A stretch of 64,000 nucleotides of DNA, from assembly GCA_033060915.1 (NCBI GenBank), contig CM065380.1:44126001-44190000 (forward strand), read 5' to 3'. Positions 1-13,150 of this stretch are shown in pieces. Positions within the stretch are counted from its first letter, which is position 1, and each line of letters opens with the position of its first letter. Source of the stretch: Euryodendron excelsum (lineage: Eukaryota; Streptophyta; Magnoliopsida; Ericales; Pentaphylacaceae). The notes under the pieces are model-generated. The model had not been told where the DNA came from and made no database searches. It worked only from the letters and a program-made list of their open reading frames with translations. Both the position numbers and the translations under genes were made by a program.

Positions 1-259
1 GTTGCATTTCATGCTTGATGACCTCATACTTCACATTTCTTGGAACCTGCAGCACTTGTGGCAAATTAAGCTTCGGTCTTATTCAAAGTTTTGTTTTCAT
101 GGTTGATGACCTGACATTTACCATGTACCAGGCATTGTTCTTAATTTTTTTTTTTGGGGGTGGTTGGCGTGGAATACCTTTACCATGTATTCTGGTCTCT
201 GCATCCTGACAGCGTGCACTACATATTCCACCATCCATGGGTTTGCCTATGACCATTAT

Positions 260-796
260 CTAGGAAGCACGGACACTCCGTTTAGGGTGCTGTATCCATG
301 TCGGACACATGTTGGACACACATACTCTTTGGACACACTGGGACACGTGTCGGACACGCCAATTGGCGTGTCCAATATTTTTATTAATATTTTTTTAGTG
401 GACACTTATCGGACACATCAGGACACGCGTGTCCAACTATTGGACACATTTTGGGACACATTAGAGTTAAAATGTTATTGTTAAAAGTATTAAATAGAGT
501 CTAATTTATAAATCGCAAAACTTTAAAACACCAAAACATAAAACACTCAAATCCAATTTTACAAATCCTTAACTTGGTAGTAATTGTATTATAATTGTGA
601 ACTTATTTAGTTATTTTCATCTTATTTTTGGTGATTTATGAATTTTATATTCACATACATAACAAACAAAAAATGTATAAAAATATTTTTTTTGCCGAGT
701 CCTGCCGTATCCGTGTCCTCATTTTTTGAAAATGCTGTGTCCCGTGTCCGTATCTGTGTCCGTATCCATACCCGTGTCCGTATTTGTGCTTCTTAG
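260..796. mobile_element. Non-autonomous hAT-type MITE rich in GTGTCC/GGACAC motifs
   Basis: The ends are inverted: CTAGGAAGCAC at 260-270 and GTGCTTCTTAG at 786-796, with one mismatch between arms. Both sides are flanked by the identical octamer ACCATTAT (252-259 and 797-804), the duplication size of hAT elements. The first ~190 bases carry many GGACAC/GTGTCC units and the last ~75 bases carry GTGTCCGTAT units, so subterminal motifs face each other. The core is AT-rich and has no transposase. It lies 5' of the first visible UTP20-like exon. Confidence 0.82.
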
Positions 797-1654
797 ACCA
801 TTATACTATGCATTTGGAGAAGAAATTTGGTCAGTGGAGTTATCATATCTCATTCTGTCCATAATTTCAGGCCTGAATATTAAAGGCGGTTTGCCATTGG
901 CCATTATTCCCTCATTGCTCCTCGTAACCACTACATACTGCATTTGACAAAGACACTAGCTGCCATGGCCTTCACATTTTCTTATATTATTGCCTTTCTG
1001 CTTCTGAGAAGTTGCCTGATTATTCTATTGGGTTTTCCTTTGCCATCAGTCCTCCTTCAGTTGTTGGAGGAGGTTGAGATAATAGATGTGTCTTTTCTAT
1101 TTTATTTCCGTTGTCTCTTAAGTGCACGTAAGTTGTGTTTTTCTGCCAAATTGAACACTGATGTTGAGTCGGGAATCCGGCTCGTTTCTTTCGATGCAAG
1201 TGTAATTGGTAATCCAAATTGTGTTGAAGTATGAACATGATGTTCACATCTTTTGATGAATTCCAAGTGTTGAACCTGTATTCTTCCACTACCCTTCAGA
1301 TGGCATGCCCATGTTAGAACATTGTGTTGATATCCAGATGATATGGTTCAGTTTAGTAGCTTAGAAATTTTTGACATGCTCACACTAGAACATTGTGTTG
1401 ATATAGATCATATGCTTCAGGTGAATAGTGGCACAGAAATTTTCAAGTTGTTCCACATGTTTAAAAGTTGCTCTCCAGCTTGAAATAAATGATTTCATTA
1501 CGTCTTGAAAGGATAGTTTTTTTTTTTTTGCTCAATTCAATATATATAGGTAACTTTAGTTTGTATTAAAAAAAATGTACTTGTGCTTTCTCCTTCCATC
1601 CTATTCTTTTTTCTTGACATGTTTCTTACAGGTAAAATATGGTTTCCTCTACAG
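797..1654. other. Non-coding stretch 5' of the first visible UTP20-like exon
   Basis: No exon was recognised here. A diverged direct duplication with a period of about 72 bp is present: AGAACATTGTGTTGATAT occurs at 1315 and again at 1387. The 5' end of the UTP20-like gene is not seen here. Confidence 0.5.
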
Positions 1655-1699
1655 GTTGATTGCAGCCTTGTCTAGAGATCTTCTGGAGGACTTTGTCCC
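1655..1699 (+). CDS. UTP20: UTP20-like exon a
   Basis: Encodes LIAALSRDLLEDFVP, matching the near-N-terminal HEAT region of plant UTP20. The acceptor chosen is the CTACAG ending at 1654, because the preceding family residue R is completed by the split codon AG|G. A second acceptor (CTTACAG ending at 1631) would keep the frame open and add VKYGFLYR, so the start is not certain. The donor is GTGAGT at 1700, leaving phase 2. No earlier exon was found in the window. Confidence 0.75.
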
Positions 1700-1913
1700 G
1701 TGAGTTCCTAATTCATTTGGATAGATTAATTTTTGTGGGCTCTAAGGCATTGTGTTTAATTTGCTTTTGAGAATCCCTTCCTTTCACATTATAAATAAAA
1801 AAAATTTTGAATTAGAAAGTTCTATATGATTAGCGATATTGTTGCTTATAGACATGTTGAATATACTTATCTGTTTGTGCGATCCATTTTTGTGCACCTC
1901 AAAATGTTGCCAG

Positions 1914-1992
1914 CTTTCTCCAGAGGTTAGCTGATTCTTTAGTATCTCTTCTCAACAGTGGAGCTGATAGGGAACCAGAAATTACTGAACAG
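1914..1992 (+). CDS. UTP20: UTP20-like exon b
   Basis: The acceptor CAG ends at 1913 and the donor GTTTAA begins at 1993. The phase-2 join to exon a restores CCC (P), followed by FLQRLADSLVSLLNSGADRE and PEITEQ. This is the conserved stretch following the ALSRDL motif in plant UTP20. It ends in phase 0. Confidence 0.8.
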
Positions 1993-2074
1993 GTTTAAGC
2001 TGTAACAATCTCAAGGAATTCTTCAGTATCTTGCTGGAAATTACTGTGCTCTAAAATTGTGGTCCTTGTGACAG

Positions 2075-2148
2075 ATTTTTACGTTGTGGTCGTCCATCAT
2101 GATGTATTTGCAGAAATATCTTATACATGACATTGTTCATGTTCTAGG
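2075..2148 (+). CDS. UTP20: UTP20-like exon c
   Basis: The acceptor ACAG ends at 2074 and the donor GTAGGT begins at 2149. It encodes IFTLWSSIMMYLQKYLIHDI VHVL plus two bases, continuing the HEAT solenoid. The phase-2 end matches the single base needed by exon d. Confidence 0.8.
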
Positions 2149-3777
2149 GTAGGTGAATGTCATTTCAATTATTGTTTTTATTTAGTCAAAATTGTAAATA
2201 TATATGACATGTTCTGGGGAAGATTTAAGAATCTTGTAGACGTTCGTTGAAAGTGCAGAATTGTACAAAAACTTAAGATATTGACATTGAATCAATAGCC
2301 TTTTGTGGTGCTTTTTAAACTACAGTAGATAATACAAAAAAAACAGACTTCCATAGCCTTTCGTTGTGACTGAAAAATTTAGGTGAAAAACTTTTAAAGT
2401 TCAGGATCATAAAGTCGTGAATCAATTGAAGGGATCTGTTTAAAATATGTTCTTCTTAAACACCTCATAAGTGGTCCATGAGAGTGCTCTCAAAGGGGCT
2501 TAAGCTTCTATATTTGAACAGATCCTAAGTGGGACACTGTGAGCACCTGCTCCCAATATATTTTATAATTGTTATATATAGGAGTCTTCTCCCTGTCAAC
2601 ATCAGTGTTACAGATTCCTTTCAACATAATAATACTCATGCTCATTAGTGGGAAACCTATTTAAACAGTTTTTTATACTTAAACCTACCTTATTTTCCTG
2701 TAAAAAGTGCAGAATAACAATTGAATGATAGTTTTTTGTCATGACCCTTTCTTAAAATTATTGTATTCTTTGCTGTTTCAGTTTCAACGTCTGAAAACCC
2801 TATTATGAGATTCTTCCGCATTCTCACAAACACAACAATAGTTATCCATTTAAATACATTCATGGAGGTATATGCAAGACGTGCTTCTCTTTATGGATGT
2901 TGGGGATATTACATGTTGGACACCTCAGTTTATATATGGTTCCCTTAAGGATTTTAAGGCTAGAAGGATAGCCAGCCAACGGCTAGGACAGGTTTTGACA
3001 TTTTGTGGGTTTTTCTATGGTTTTAGTTAATTCACCAATGCATGCATAAGTAGACATGTCTCTATGCATGGTCTTTAGGGGTTTACCGTCTTTGACACCT
3101 CATATTCATGCCTCAGATCATAGGCCCTCTTGTGATATGATAAGCTGCAAAACTTCCCAAGTCCTTTGGTTGTCATGTTTCCTGCCTTAAGAAATCTATA
3201 TGATGGATCCACATACAATTATGTCTTTTTCTTGATTTTATTATCTTTAGGATACCATGGTTTGCTCTTCTGTTCTAAGGGGTTGTCTTGATGTGTATGT
3301 CGTCTATAGACTATGGTTCTGCAGAAAATGTTCCTTGTATCAGTTGCAGATCCTGGATGAGTTGAAATACCACCTGAGATAATTGGTGTCTTTATTTTCG
3401 AAGGTCCCTTAATTTGTCTACCTAAATATAGCGCAGGGCTACAAGGAGCTTATAATCTGCCTTGAAAGCTCATAAATCAAATGTTTAGCATTAAATTGTT
3501 ATTGGTACATTTAATTGAAATGCTGATAGTCCCAAACATAAAGGATGGGACTGAGCTGAAGGCCAGTCATCCTCTGAAATTTCAGAAAAGGAGGAGATGA
3601 TTCTAGACGTCATGTGTGGGTTCTTGTGTTGTGTTTGCATGTGCTATTTGAGGATGTCTTGTTATGCATATGGATCACTCTAGGGGCCGATGAACCTCTC
3701 TCTGTGTGCATAAATGTCTATGATGTAAATTTGTGTATTTTAATTTGCTGATATGTGATCTTCTCTCCCTTTGGAAG
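2149..3777. other. Intron between UTP20-like exons c and d
   Basis: A 1.6 kb AT-rich stretch with GT at its start and AG at its end. I recognise no coding, repeat or RNA feature in it. Confidence 0.6.
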
Positions 3778-3884
3778 GTTAACAGTCAAATTGAGATATT
3801 ACCCCAAGGAATATGTCCAAGATTTTATGGCAGAGGCAGTGTCATTCTTGTTAAGAAACGCACCTGTTGAGCAGCTCATAAAAG
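3778..3884 (+). CDS. UTP20: UTP20-like exon d (DRIM core motif)
   Basis: The acceptor AAG ends at 3777 and the donor GTATTA begins at 3885. It reads LTVKLRYYPKEYVQDFMAEA then VSFLLRNAPVEQLIK. This is the most recognisable UTP20 signature in the window: a helix with YYPK-Y-Q-FMAEA-SFLLRNA. It ends with one base (phase 1) that combines with GT of exon e to give glycine. Confidence 0.88.
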
Positions 3885-5792
3885 GTATTACCCTCTTGCT
3901 TTGTTTAAATTTCTTGGATCTCAACAAAATTATGTCTGATATTTTATATATGGTATAACTACTTTTTATATTATATCATTCCCTTAAAATTGTTGAAGTG
4001 CTAAATTTAATTTGGATCTTGAGGCTTGTGATTGTTGAAGCTTTATATTTTTTTCTTTTGCTTTTTCTTTTTCCGGCATGGATGTGTGATTAAGTGGAAT
4101 GGCTGGCTTTGCTATTGGATTAAAAGTATGTGCTCTTCTTATTCCATGAGTACATTTTTTTCGGGGTTGGTGAGGGTGGGGTTTTGGGTGGGTGGTTGAA
4201 GGTCTAAGACAAGCATGTTTCAGACTTAAAAGTTGGATTGATAAAGTCGTAGTTGAATTGGTATTTCTATTTAGTTTTTGAACTGCAATCTTAACCTAAA
4301 TTGATAACATTTCTCGTTCTTACACTTATTTAATTTTTTGACAACGTTAACATTGTTCTTCATATATTATGTCAATCGTATGGACTGGATTTGTGATCTA
4401 AATTTCTATTATTAGTTCTTTATGTCAGTGCTTGAGAGAAGGAAGTTCCTCTTTTGTGGACTTTTTGAGTAACTTGTATATGCCTGTAGATATATTGGCA
4501 TTGGGGCTTTTGTATTAGAAGTTGTACAAGGTTACACCACCTTTTCTGGTGCTTTTTATATGCAATATATGTACTTATTAGGATAATTTGAGACAGGGAA
4601 ATTAGGAAAACAGATTTTACCGGTAGGAGATTCGAATTCAAAAGAAAAGGGTGTCTTCTCCAGGCTGAAATACAAGCAAAGGGAGTCAATCCGATTAAAT
4701 CCTATACAACCCTATATAAGCCTTAGGGATAATTACTTATTTTCTAGCTAAATAGCCAGTGTCTGAGTTTGTTGATTTGGGAACCCAAGAGTTGGCAAAG
4801 CCACTTCCCCAATGACGTTCATAAGCAGATAAGAATATCTCACCATGGGCCACGGATGTCTGTCGATCAATTACATTGCATTTGAGGGATCCTCCGACAA
4901 CACAGAATGTAGCTCCACATATGTATAGGTGGTTGGTCAGTCTTGTGGAGCTTGTTCTCAATGCTAGACCACCAAAGCATGATACTCCCTTTAAATCTGT
5001 CTGGATATTCTTGTTCTTAGCCATTTTGTGGACATATGCCAACTATGGGATGCCATTGGACTTGCACAAAAAGCATCAACTACATGATATACTTCTTTTG
5101 CTATGTCATTAAATGTTACACGTTTTTGGCCTTTCCTTTTCCTTGTCCATACCATGATGTGCCTTTATGTCATTGACGAGATCAAGATCTGATGCTATTT
5201 GTTGATGCAGAGGGTAACATACGTGTGTCGTTTCTGTAATAGTCTTTAGTGAAGGGTTTTTGAACAAAATTTGAGATGAGTTGTTTTTTATTCCTGTTTT
5301 TTGTTTCTTAGTGCCTGAATTTAAGCCTAGATTTTGCTGAATTTGCACCTTTTTTTGCTGAATTTGCAAAATTATGCTTTAGAAACAGATTTTAGTTTGT
5401 GGCATGTTTCTGATTTTTATTCGAGTCATCTTTGATTGTCATTGGCGAGCTCTCTGTTGTGCCACATCTAAACTGGACCCAATCTTCATTAATTTTAGTA
5501 ACATAGCTTTGATTTTAGCTTTAGCTGCACTATTGGAGATTGGGATTTGATGAATGCATGAAGGTGAGAATATCGATTGTTACTTGATAAAGGCATTATG
5601 GAAATAGTTGATTTTATTAAAGTTTTAATGAACTAGCACAATATAAATGTTTAAGCATATCTTGAAAAATGAGATAAATAGGCGGCTTTAGAGAATCACG
5701 TGTTATGATTAATGTAGTGCTTGAGAAAAGTACAGTCTAAGAAGATGAGCACATCAGCAAATGCAAGGCAATAATCTATGAGTGTAATTTCA

Positions 5793-6380
5793 TTTAAGTC
5801 TAGGACTAGTTGGCATGGGTTTTAGTTGTTGATTTTTTATCATTGTTAAAAATATTTGGTAGTGGAAGGGGGTAGATATATCCCTGTAAGTGGAAACATA
5901 TCTTTCAAATTAATGAAACAGCGTCAACAATGAGCACCTACTCTTAGATCAGAAAATTCTTGTGGTTGGTCACTACAAAAATCGAGGTTTAAGTTTTCCC
6001 AACGTGGGCGAAATAAATGTGATCAAGATCCGTGCTTTTTTCAATCAAGGATAGCTTATTGTGCTTTGGGAGAAAGGAGCATGAAGAGGATAGAAGGGGC
6101 TGATTTGATCTGTATCAGTTATTTTATTTTAACTTTTAATTGTTAGTGACATTTAGTAATCTATGCTATTATAAAGCAAACACCCGGGCTTGGCATGTGA
6201 GGCCTTTTTAGGGATAGTATGATAATTTTAGATGAATAGTAATGGGGTGGTTGGGATTAGTTGGAGTAATGGGCAGTCAGTGGGAATAATGGGTGTGGAG
6301 TTACTGGGAGTTAGGGGCACACACAGTGCGCCTCCACTTCTAGTGTCCTTTAAGTCTAGGACTAGTTGGCATGGGTTTTA
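5793..6380. repeat. 32-base direct repeat pair 556 bp apart
   Basis: The block from TTTAAGTCTAGG to GCATGGGTTTTA is identical at 5793-5824 and 6349-6380. It could be the scar of an unequal duplication, or the borders of a small insertion. No terminal motif settles which. Confidence 0.6.
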
Positions 6381-8080
6381 TGTAGTGTACAAGCGAGAGT
6401 GGAGTCAGGATATAAATTCAGGAGGGTCAATCAACAACTAATTAATTGTACCAACTTTGAATGTTATATAAGAATATTGGCATAAACTTCACAACAGTAA
6501 CATAGTGGCACTAAAAATAAAAAAGTTATGTACAAAATGAATCCTTAAACTGCGAAAGTGATACTATAAGTTAAAAGCTAGACAACTGATATTGTGAAAA
6601 TGTCTATTTTTTTGTCCAAAGAACTAAAATTGGATAAATTGAGTTAGCATTAACAAATTAGAATTTAAGAGCAGTTGCGAGTTAGAGAGTCTCTGCACAC
6701 TTTGCGAGATTTAAGAACTTAAAATCTCTAGTTTTGGAGATCTAAGAAATTAACATCTCTAGTTTTCCTGTCCCTCAACTTAGCGACTGTGTATATACTC
6801 TTTTCTCCATCCTTTGTTCCCAACTTAGCATGAAGATCATGATGTGCTTTAAATTTAGTATCTCTAATTCTGCCCCTCAGTCTTAAGTTATTTCCGAATA
6901 AATGTTATTGGTGGTGTAGTAGGTTATGCCCTAGTGACTTCTTGTCTGCTAACTTTGCCACACGTCTATATATTCATGGTTTCCTTGTAAGAATAACCAG
7001 GAGAATTCGAACTTCTCTTGCCAAAACTAGCAAACATATGCTCTAAGAATGAATTCTACAACTTGATTTGAGTCCTGTCTGAGTCCTACTAAAATTTAGG
7101 TTGTCAGGTTCTCTACTGGGGCAAGGTAGATGTCTCCTCCCCATTGGTTGCCTTTTCCTTGATCTATCTCAAGAGTATCATTCCATCAATCTTGCTCTTA
7201 AGACTTCATATTGCTCCTCTTTTCTGGTTAGTGCTCTTTCTAGTCATTTATGTGTGGAAAAAACTCCAACGAAATCAAGGTTGCTCTAGGTCGCTGAAGT
7301 TACTTTAGCATGCATGGTTTCTTAAATTATACTACTCCCTGATTGCATTCAATTCTCAGCAAAGAACTTTGGATCTGATACCAAAACCGGTGATGGTGGA
7401 CTAGGCTTTTAACTTCTTTAACAGGTTTTGTGTCAGAGTATAGTATAAAGGGTATGAGGATGCATTTGTGCTTGAGTTGGTTGTAATTGAGCTTCAGGTT
7501 GATTTTTGGTATGATACTGAAGGATATAACTTGCTGGAATTCCTTGGCTGCTGGGTAAGAGAGAGTTTTAGCGCTAAAATAAGGTGGCTTAAATTTGGCT
7601 AGGGCTTTAGGTGATGAGGGTCGAAGAGCTGTTGTGGCTGTTATTGGGTATACCGCTGTGGAAACTTAGATATGAAATAAGAGAGGTAAACCTTGAGAAA
7701 CTATTGAGGCCTCCTTGCAGTCTCACCTAGAAGAAGTTCATGGAGTTTTGCTACTGAAAGAGAACATGAAATATATAGGAAATTTTGCTAATGAACTTGA
7801 TGATATAAAGAAGGCTTACATAAAGGCATAGGTTCATACTCGACAAATGGTCTCCTAGACCTTATTCGATATTCCAGGCCAATTAAGACTTAACCAATTC
7901 TAAACAAGATAACTCATAACCATACCCTTTTTTTTTTTTTTTATAAGTACAAAACTCATAACTACATGCTCTACAAACTTAGATACTGAACGAAGATGAA
8001 AATCACTAAGGTATCTATAATATCTGAAATTACCAAGACGTTGTTGATTAGAAAATGGGTACTCCTATTGTCAGCCTGTT

Positions 8081-8135
8081 CTGGCTTTTGCCAGAGCAAT
8101 ACCCTGCTCTGGAAAAAGCTTTGGCAAAAGCCAGA
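8081..8135. repeat. Imperfect hairpin
   Basis: CTGGCTTTTGCC near 8081 is complementary to GGCAAAAGCCAG near 8123, with the smaller nested palindrome CCAGAGC/GCTCTGG between them. Likely a MITE remnant; no flanking duplication was identified. Confidence 0.5.
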
Positions 8136-9841
8136 GCTGCTTTAGCAATAGCAACAGTGCTGAGAGAAAAATCTGTCCTTTTTCCAACTCAAATGGTATT
8201 ATGACCAACTAGGTTCAGCCAAAGCAAACTAAAAGTGGCAATCAATCATGCGGCACCAATGGTAACATCTGTTAGGGAGCTCATGTCTGCGTTTCTCCTT
8301 TTCTACTTTTAAAGCATGTACTATAGGGTGCTGATTCCAGTTATGCTTGCTTAGGTATCGTTGTCCAGCAATCTCCATAGCAGGACAAATGCCTTTGAAT
8401 TTCACTCAACTCTTTGATGATCAAGTACATCGGATCGTGCTGTCTTTCATATCGTGACATAGTAGTGTGCAGACTGCTGATGCACGAGGGGTTTTGAGTG
8501 TCACTCATCATTCCACTCCGATTGATTCAAGAATGAAAGAAAGAACTAGTGGCTTTTCAGGTATTTCAGAAATGGTATTTTCCATAGAAATGGTATTATT
8601 GCTTATTTCGATGATTCTTGATGCATAAGAAAGAGTTCAGGAGTTGCTAAATATGCACAGTGGGAAGTGCTTGTAGATTATGCAAGTGTAAATGACTTCA
8701 TCTGGGAGTTGGCCCAGTTGGTAGGCTTGAACCCCTTCTAGTATTTAGCCTGGTTGGATGAGAGTTGATTGCTTATGGTCAGATACAGCTTGGTCAAGAC
8801 CGTGCATGGATGTCCACCATATGAGAATATTCATCTGCTGAAGATAACTTATTGCAGGAGTTAGTTGAAATTTGTGTATGGCATCCTAGATGTACATCAC
8901 CAAAATGTCCTCTTCTGAAGACACATTTTGTTTAAGAGCATTTCATGGATATTCACACCGATCGCTTTCCAAGAGCTTTGAAAAACTTAGTAATGTTCAT
9001 CTTCCTCAGTACTTTAACGTTGCTTCTGTGTATTCTGCACTGTAAATTCACTTTCCCTTTTATGAATACATGATAAAAGGAAATATCTTACTAATAGAAT
9101 GACAATAGCCTAGATTTTCATCAATGTGCTCTTGTTTTTTAAGTGTGAAAAGATATTGCAGAATGTTTCCTTAGCATCATTTGTGGGGTAGATATTATGT
9201 TAAACTTTTACAGATGAGGTGCTTTGATGCACAAGTTTTGAGTACACATATGAACTTCTTGTGATATTTGAGCTTAAAAAAATGAGTGGAACCTTTTCTG
9301 TTCATTCGAACTTTTGGTAGATGCCTTTGAGACTGTTTGGCAAGTCTATGCTTGTAAAGGACTTATTTTTTGTTTGTTGTCTTTTTCTGGATCCTTGTCT
9401 CAATATATGCCAGAAAACTGGCCATGGTTTTGAGAAAAGCTAATGCAGTTGTTTGATATTGCCTGATTGTTTTGTTTCTGATGATGTCGTTAGTATTTCA
9501 AGAGGAATATTAATTTAGTTCTGTGTGCCCTTCAATAGTGAAAGTCCGTGCATGTGTACCATATTGATTTAAGCTGGCATTCTTATAGTGTGGCCTCCGT
9601 ATTATGCTTCTCTTCTTCTTCTTCCATCCCTCGCTGTTTCCCCCCGTCTCCCCCACCACTCTCCCTTTTCTCTCTATTTCTCTCATGTTTTTCTTTATTG
9701 GCTCTGGATTCAGCTTGCTCAAAATTGTATAATGTTTGCATTTGGAAGTCTATTAAAGACGCACACACAAGTTTATATATGTCACCTGTCCACGTTTGGG
9801 CGGATTAACCACTTCAGGTACTAATTCGGTAGACTGAACAG

Positions 9842-10024
9842 GTGTTAGAAAAATTATGTTCGAAGTTGCAAAGAAACCAATGGAGTTCAGAAAATCTGGA
9901 GTCAGTGCTCTGCTATGGTATGTTATGAGAGGAACATCATCAAAGTTGCATTCAAGAGCAGAGCAAGTGTTACGGTTATTGATGGACAGCAAAATATTTG
10001 GCATCGGTGATAAATTTGCCCAAG
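9842..10024 (+). CDS. UTP20: UTP20-like exon e, followed by a GC splice donor
   Basis: The acceptor CAG ends at 9841. Sixty codons are open, including SGVSALLWYVMRGTSSKLHS and ending FGIGDKFAQ plus one base. The family continues with GSDT-VEVV, which is the start of exon f, so the exon must stop after CCCAAG at 10024. The next bases are GCAAGA, a consensus GC 5' splice site (AAG|GCAAG). No GT donor fits. The exon itself is intact. Confidence 0.85.
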
Positions 10025-12610
10025 GCAAGATCCATTGCTAAGAAGAATCTTTTACATGTGCTGTTTATTCATTTTTCATTCATAAGCTTCTTGTTGTGCA
10101 CTTTGCTCATGTTTGTTTCTGGAGATTCATTTAATCCAAATTTGACATGCTATGTTTCCTTTCCTATAGAACTAGTTTTAGACTCATGCGATGCATGGGC
10201 TTGGAATACCTCTTTAGACCCATTGTTTAATGACAATTATTTTGAATAAAGACTGAATATAATTTCTTTAGTTATATTTTTAAAGTTTTTTTTTATAATT
10301 TAAATAACCCAGATCTATTTCTATTTATGTATTCTAAAAATAATATAATTTTCTATGAAATATAAAAAAATTATCAACTACTCCTATAGTTGCAAACGAA
10401 ACTTAAATAATTGAAACAGTATGTTTTAAGTATCATGAACGCGTTTATTTAAAACTAAAATTAAGAAGATAGTCCAATTAATTTTTCAAATTCATATTGA
10501 AATTAGATGTTCAATTTGTATAGAAATTACATACCAAATATGTTTGGTAGTACAAAGTATTGGAAGCTGTGAAAAATATAGGCTCTCACTTTGTACAATC
10601 AAATGATGCATGCTTAACATGTGTCTTAATATTTGTCGAAGTAATAAAAAGAATGCATTTGAGGTTATAGGTTAGGAAATTAAAAAAATAGTCAATTGAC
10701 TCTTAGAATATTTATTAAATGTAGACACAATCTTAATTTTTTATAATGCATGTACTTAAAGTAATAGTTGAAAAATTAAGAAAATAGTTAATTGACTTTT
10801 ACAACTTTTAATAACAAAAATGATGCATTTTATTTCAAAATGAATTTTAAAAGGTCAAAAGAAGAATATCATTTGATAATTACTTATTGATTTGTACAAG
10901 GAAGTGAACCTAGATAAATTAAAAAAAAAACAACGAAAAAAAAAAGCTCCACCCACAAGATTTGTTTTTTAATTTTAATTTCTTTTTTGTTGTAGTGATT
11001 TGACCTTTTATTTTTGTTTTGTAAGTGTTGTTTGCATGGGGAAGATAACGTAGATAAATTAGAAAACAAAGGTAAAAAAAAAATAAAAAGGCACTCAAAG
11101 TGAGCCACTTGTCACAACAATCACAGCGACAATGACCAATGCATAATATGTTTTTTTTTTTAATTTTTGGTCTTATATTTTGTTGTAGTGATTTTATATA
11201 TAAAGTAAATATAAAAATATTTATTATTTAATATTTTATGTAGTTTATTTTACGTAATTTAATTGTGTATTTATCTAAATATTTATATTTAGCTCATGTA
11301 ACCATTTATGTAAATTAATTGTATATCCATCTAACTATTTGTGTTCAATTGTGTATTTCATCTGAATAAATAAATATATTAATAATAATTCTTCTGTAAT
11401 CTATGCATGTATATGTAGTAATCTATACACTTAACATGAATATAATGTATGTTCATGAAGATAACCTACATGAACCAAAACAAATACAAATGAATCTTAT
11501 ATTTATGTATTAATCAATACATGTATATGAACCTAAAATACATGTACTAACATAAATATAGACATAAATGTATTAAAACAATGTACTAACATCTATAAAT
11601 AAATGAACAAAAAAAATTACAATCAGTCACAAACACCATAAATGCATTAGGTAAATACATTGAATATTAAGTACAGTGAATCAGTCCAAAAAAATAAGTA
11701 CATACACTAACCAAAGAAATAACGAAACAATTAAATACATGTATAGTAAACCCAAAGAGACAAGAAAACAATTATTTTTTATTTTTTATTTTTTAAACAA
11801 CACTTTAGAGCCATTCAAAATGAGCCACTTGTCACAACCTTGGCGATAGCCGCCTCATTTTTTATATTATATACAGATATATTCCATTCATTTACATCAG
11901 AAAATTTTGTTTATTTTAAATATATTGCTGAACAAGTTGAATTATGGCAAATAGTCCCTGTTTTTATTATGCACTGCTGAATATTGTGTGTACTTTAATG
12001 ATTGTACAATATTGAATGGTTTAAATTTTAATTGATATTTGGAATCTATGATGCAACTCTTATCAGTTTAACCACAAAGGTCAAATTATCATTTTCTTGG
12101 GCTCATTCTTCACACCCTTTCTTCTTTAAATGAACTTTAATTCAGAGATAGAAGCATCATAATTAGATATTCCCATAAGCAATGAGAATGTTATCAATGT
12201 ATAGGCTGTCTAGCGTGTACTTCTAAGAGCAACCCCTTTGGAAGTTAGGGATACTTCTAAATATGTGCTTGATCCATATCGAACAATAAGTGTAAAGAAG
12301 AACAACTGCGTTAAGAAGGGCACACTTATCTTCCTCTAAAGTGTTCACCTACTGCATGTTATTGATCTGGTGTTAGATGTGATGCCTATTTTACCATTAG
12401 GTGTCATTAATGGTGGGTATCTTCTTAATAAGATTTGTCTATGCTTGCTAATAGAGTCTCTGCGTGAGCTCATGATATGGGAGAGAAGATTATGATTGTA
12501 ATAATGAATGATTTGGTGGAGGTCAGTTCCTATGGCTAAATATAAAGATGATATGTTGGAGGCTGTCAAACAAAGGCGAACCATTCAGAAATAGCATTTC
12601 CTAGTAAGCC

Positions 12611-12785
12611 TCAAAAACTCAGAAACAGTTGAGAAATATATTGTTTTGCACTGAATAAATTATTGATTATTCTATAAGACTCATCTTTGTTCAGTTGGTC
12701 AAAAACTCAGAAATCAGGAGGGAAATATGTTGTTTTACACTGAATAAACCAGTATTTGTTCTATAAAACTCATCTTTATTCTGAA
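12611..12785. repeat. Diverged 88-bp tandem duplication
   Basis: Two consecutive copies start TCAAAAACTCAGAAA at 12611 and 12699. Each runs through a CACTGAATAAA motif to CTCATCTTT. Substitutions and small indels separate the copies. Confidence 0.65.
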
Positions 12786-12906
12786 GGAAAACTCTACATG
12801 GCTACTTCAGGTCAGAGGTTCATGGGGAATAGTGTAGAGGTCATTGTGACTGCTATTAAATCAATGCTTTTCCAGATCCACTTTTATATGGCCAAACTCA
12901 AACGCA

Positions 12907-13150
12907 GGTGTCTTGGAAGCTGGGAGTTGCATTAGGAAGGCTTAGAAAGCACTATGATCCAAATAAAATTGATGTTTTGCTGGATGTCACAAAATATGCC
13001 CAGGAAAACTAGTAATACAGAGCTTGGATGCAACAAACCTTACAAAACCTGGACAACCACAAATTGTATGCCATCTTACTAGCCGAAGTTGATAAGCTTG
13101 GTGAATTGGTGGAGGTTAACAGATTAAAGTGCATGCTGGGAGAAACAGGA
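12907..13150 (+). pseudogene. Unrecognised exon-like coding fragment
   Basis: Two adjacent stretches have protein-like reading frames unrelated to UTP20. The first (12907-13011) reads VSWKLGVALGRLRKHYDPNK then IDVLLDVTKYAQEN and a TAG. The second, within a short ORF from 13028, contains LQNLDNHKLYAILLAEVDKL and GELVEVNRLKCMLGETGK. The amino-acid composition looks like a real folded protein, not chance AT-rich translation, but I cannot name the family. It may be a captured or retroposed gene piece in the intron. Confidence 0.35.

Larger units (their letters stand above)
3885..9841. other. 6 kb intron between UTP20-like exons d and e
   Basis: Mostly unrecognised AT-rich sequence. A 32-base direct repeat (core CTAGGACTAGTTGGCATGGG) lies at 5793-5824 and 6349-6380. 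A sequence resembling a reversed Met-tRNA primer-binding site (ATCTGATACCA) is near 7374, possibly a Copia relic on the minus strand. An imperfect hairpin (CTGGCTTTTGCC with GGCAAAAGCCAG) spans about 8081-8135. A pyrimidine-rich run is at 9603-9700. Confidence 0.5.

Noticed and set aside
7370..7390. Reversed Met-tRNA primer-binding site suggesting a Copia element
   Set aside because: Only ATCTGATACCA matches. No LTR pair, polypurine tract or Copia domain was found nearby, so it is noted only in the intron description.
9548..9824. Overlapping ORFs near 9.5-9.8 kb on both strands
   Set aside because: They arise from a pyrimidine-rich run in the intron; composition is low-complexity and no family matches.
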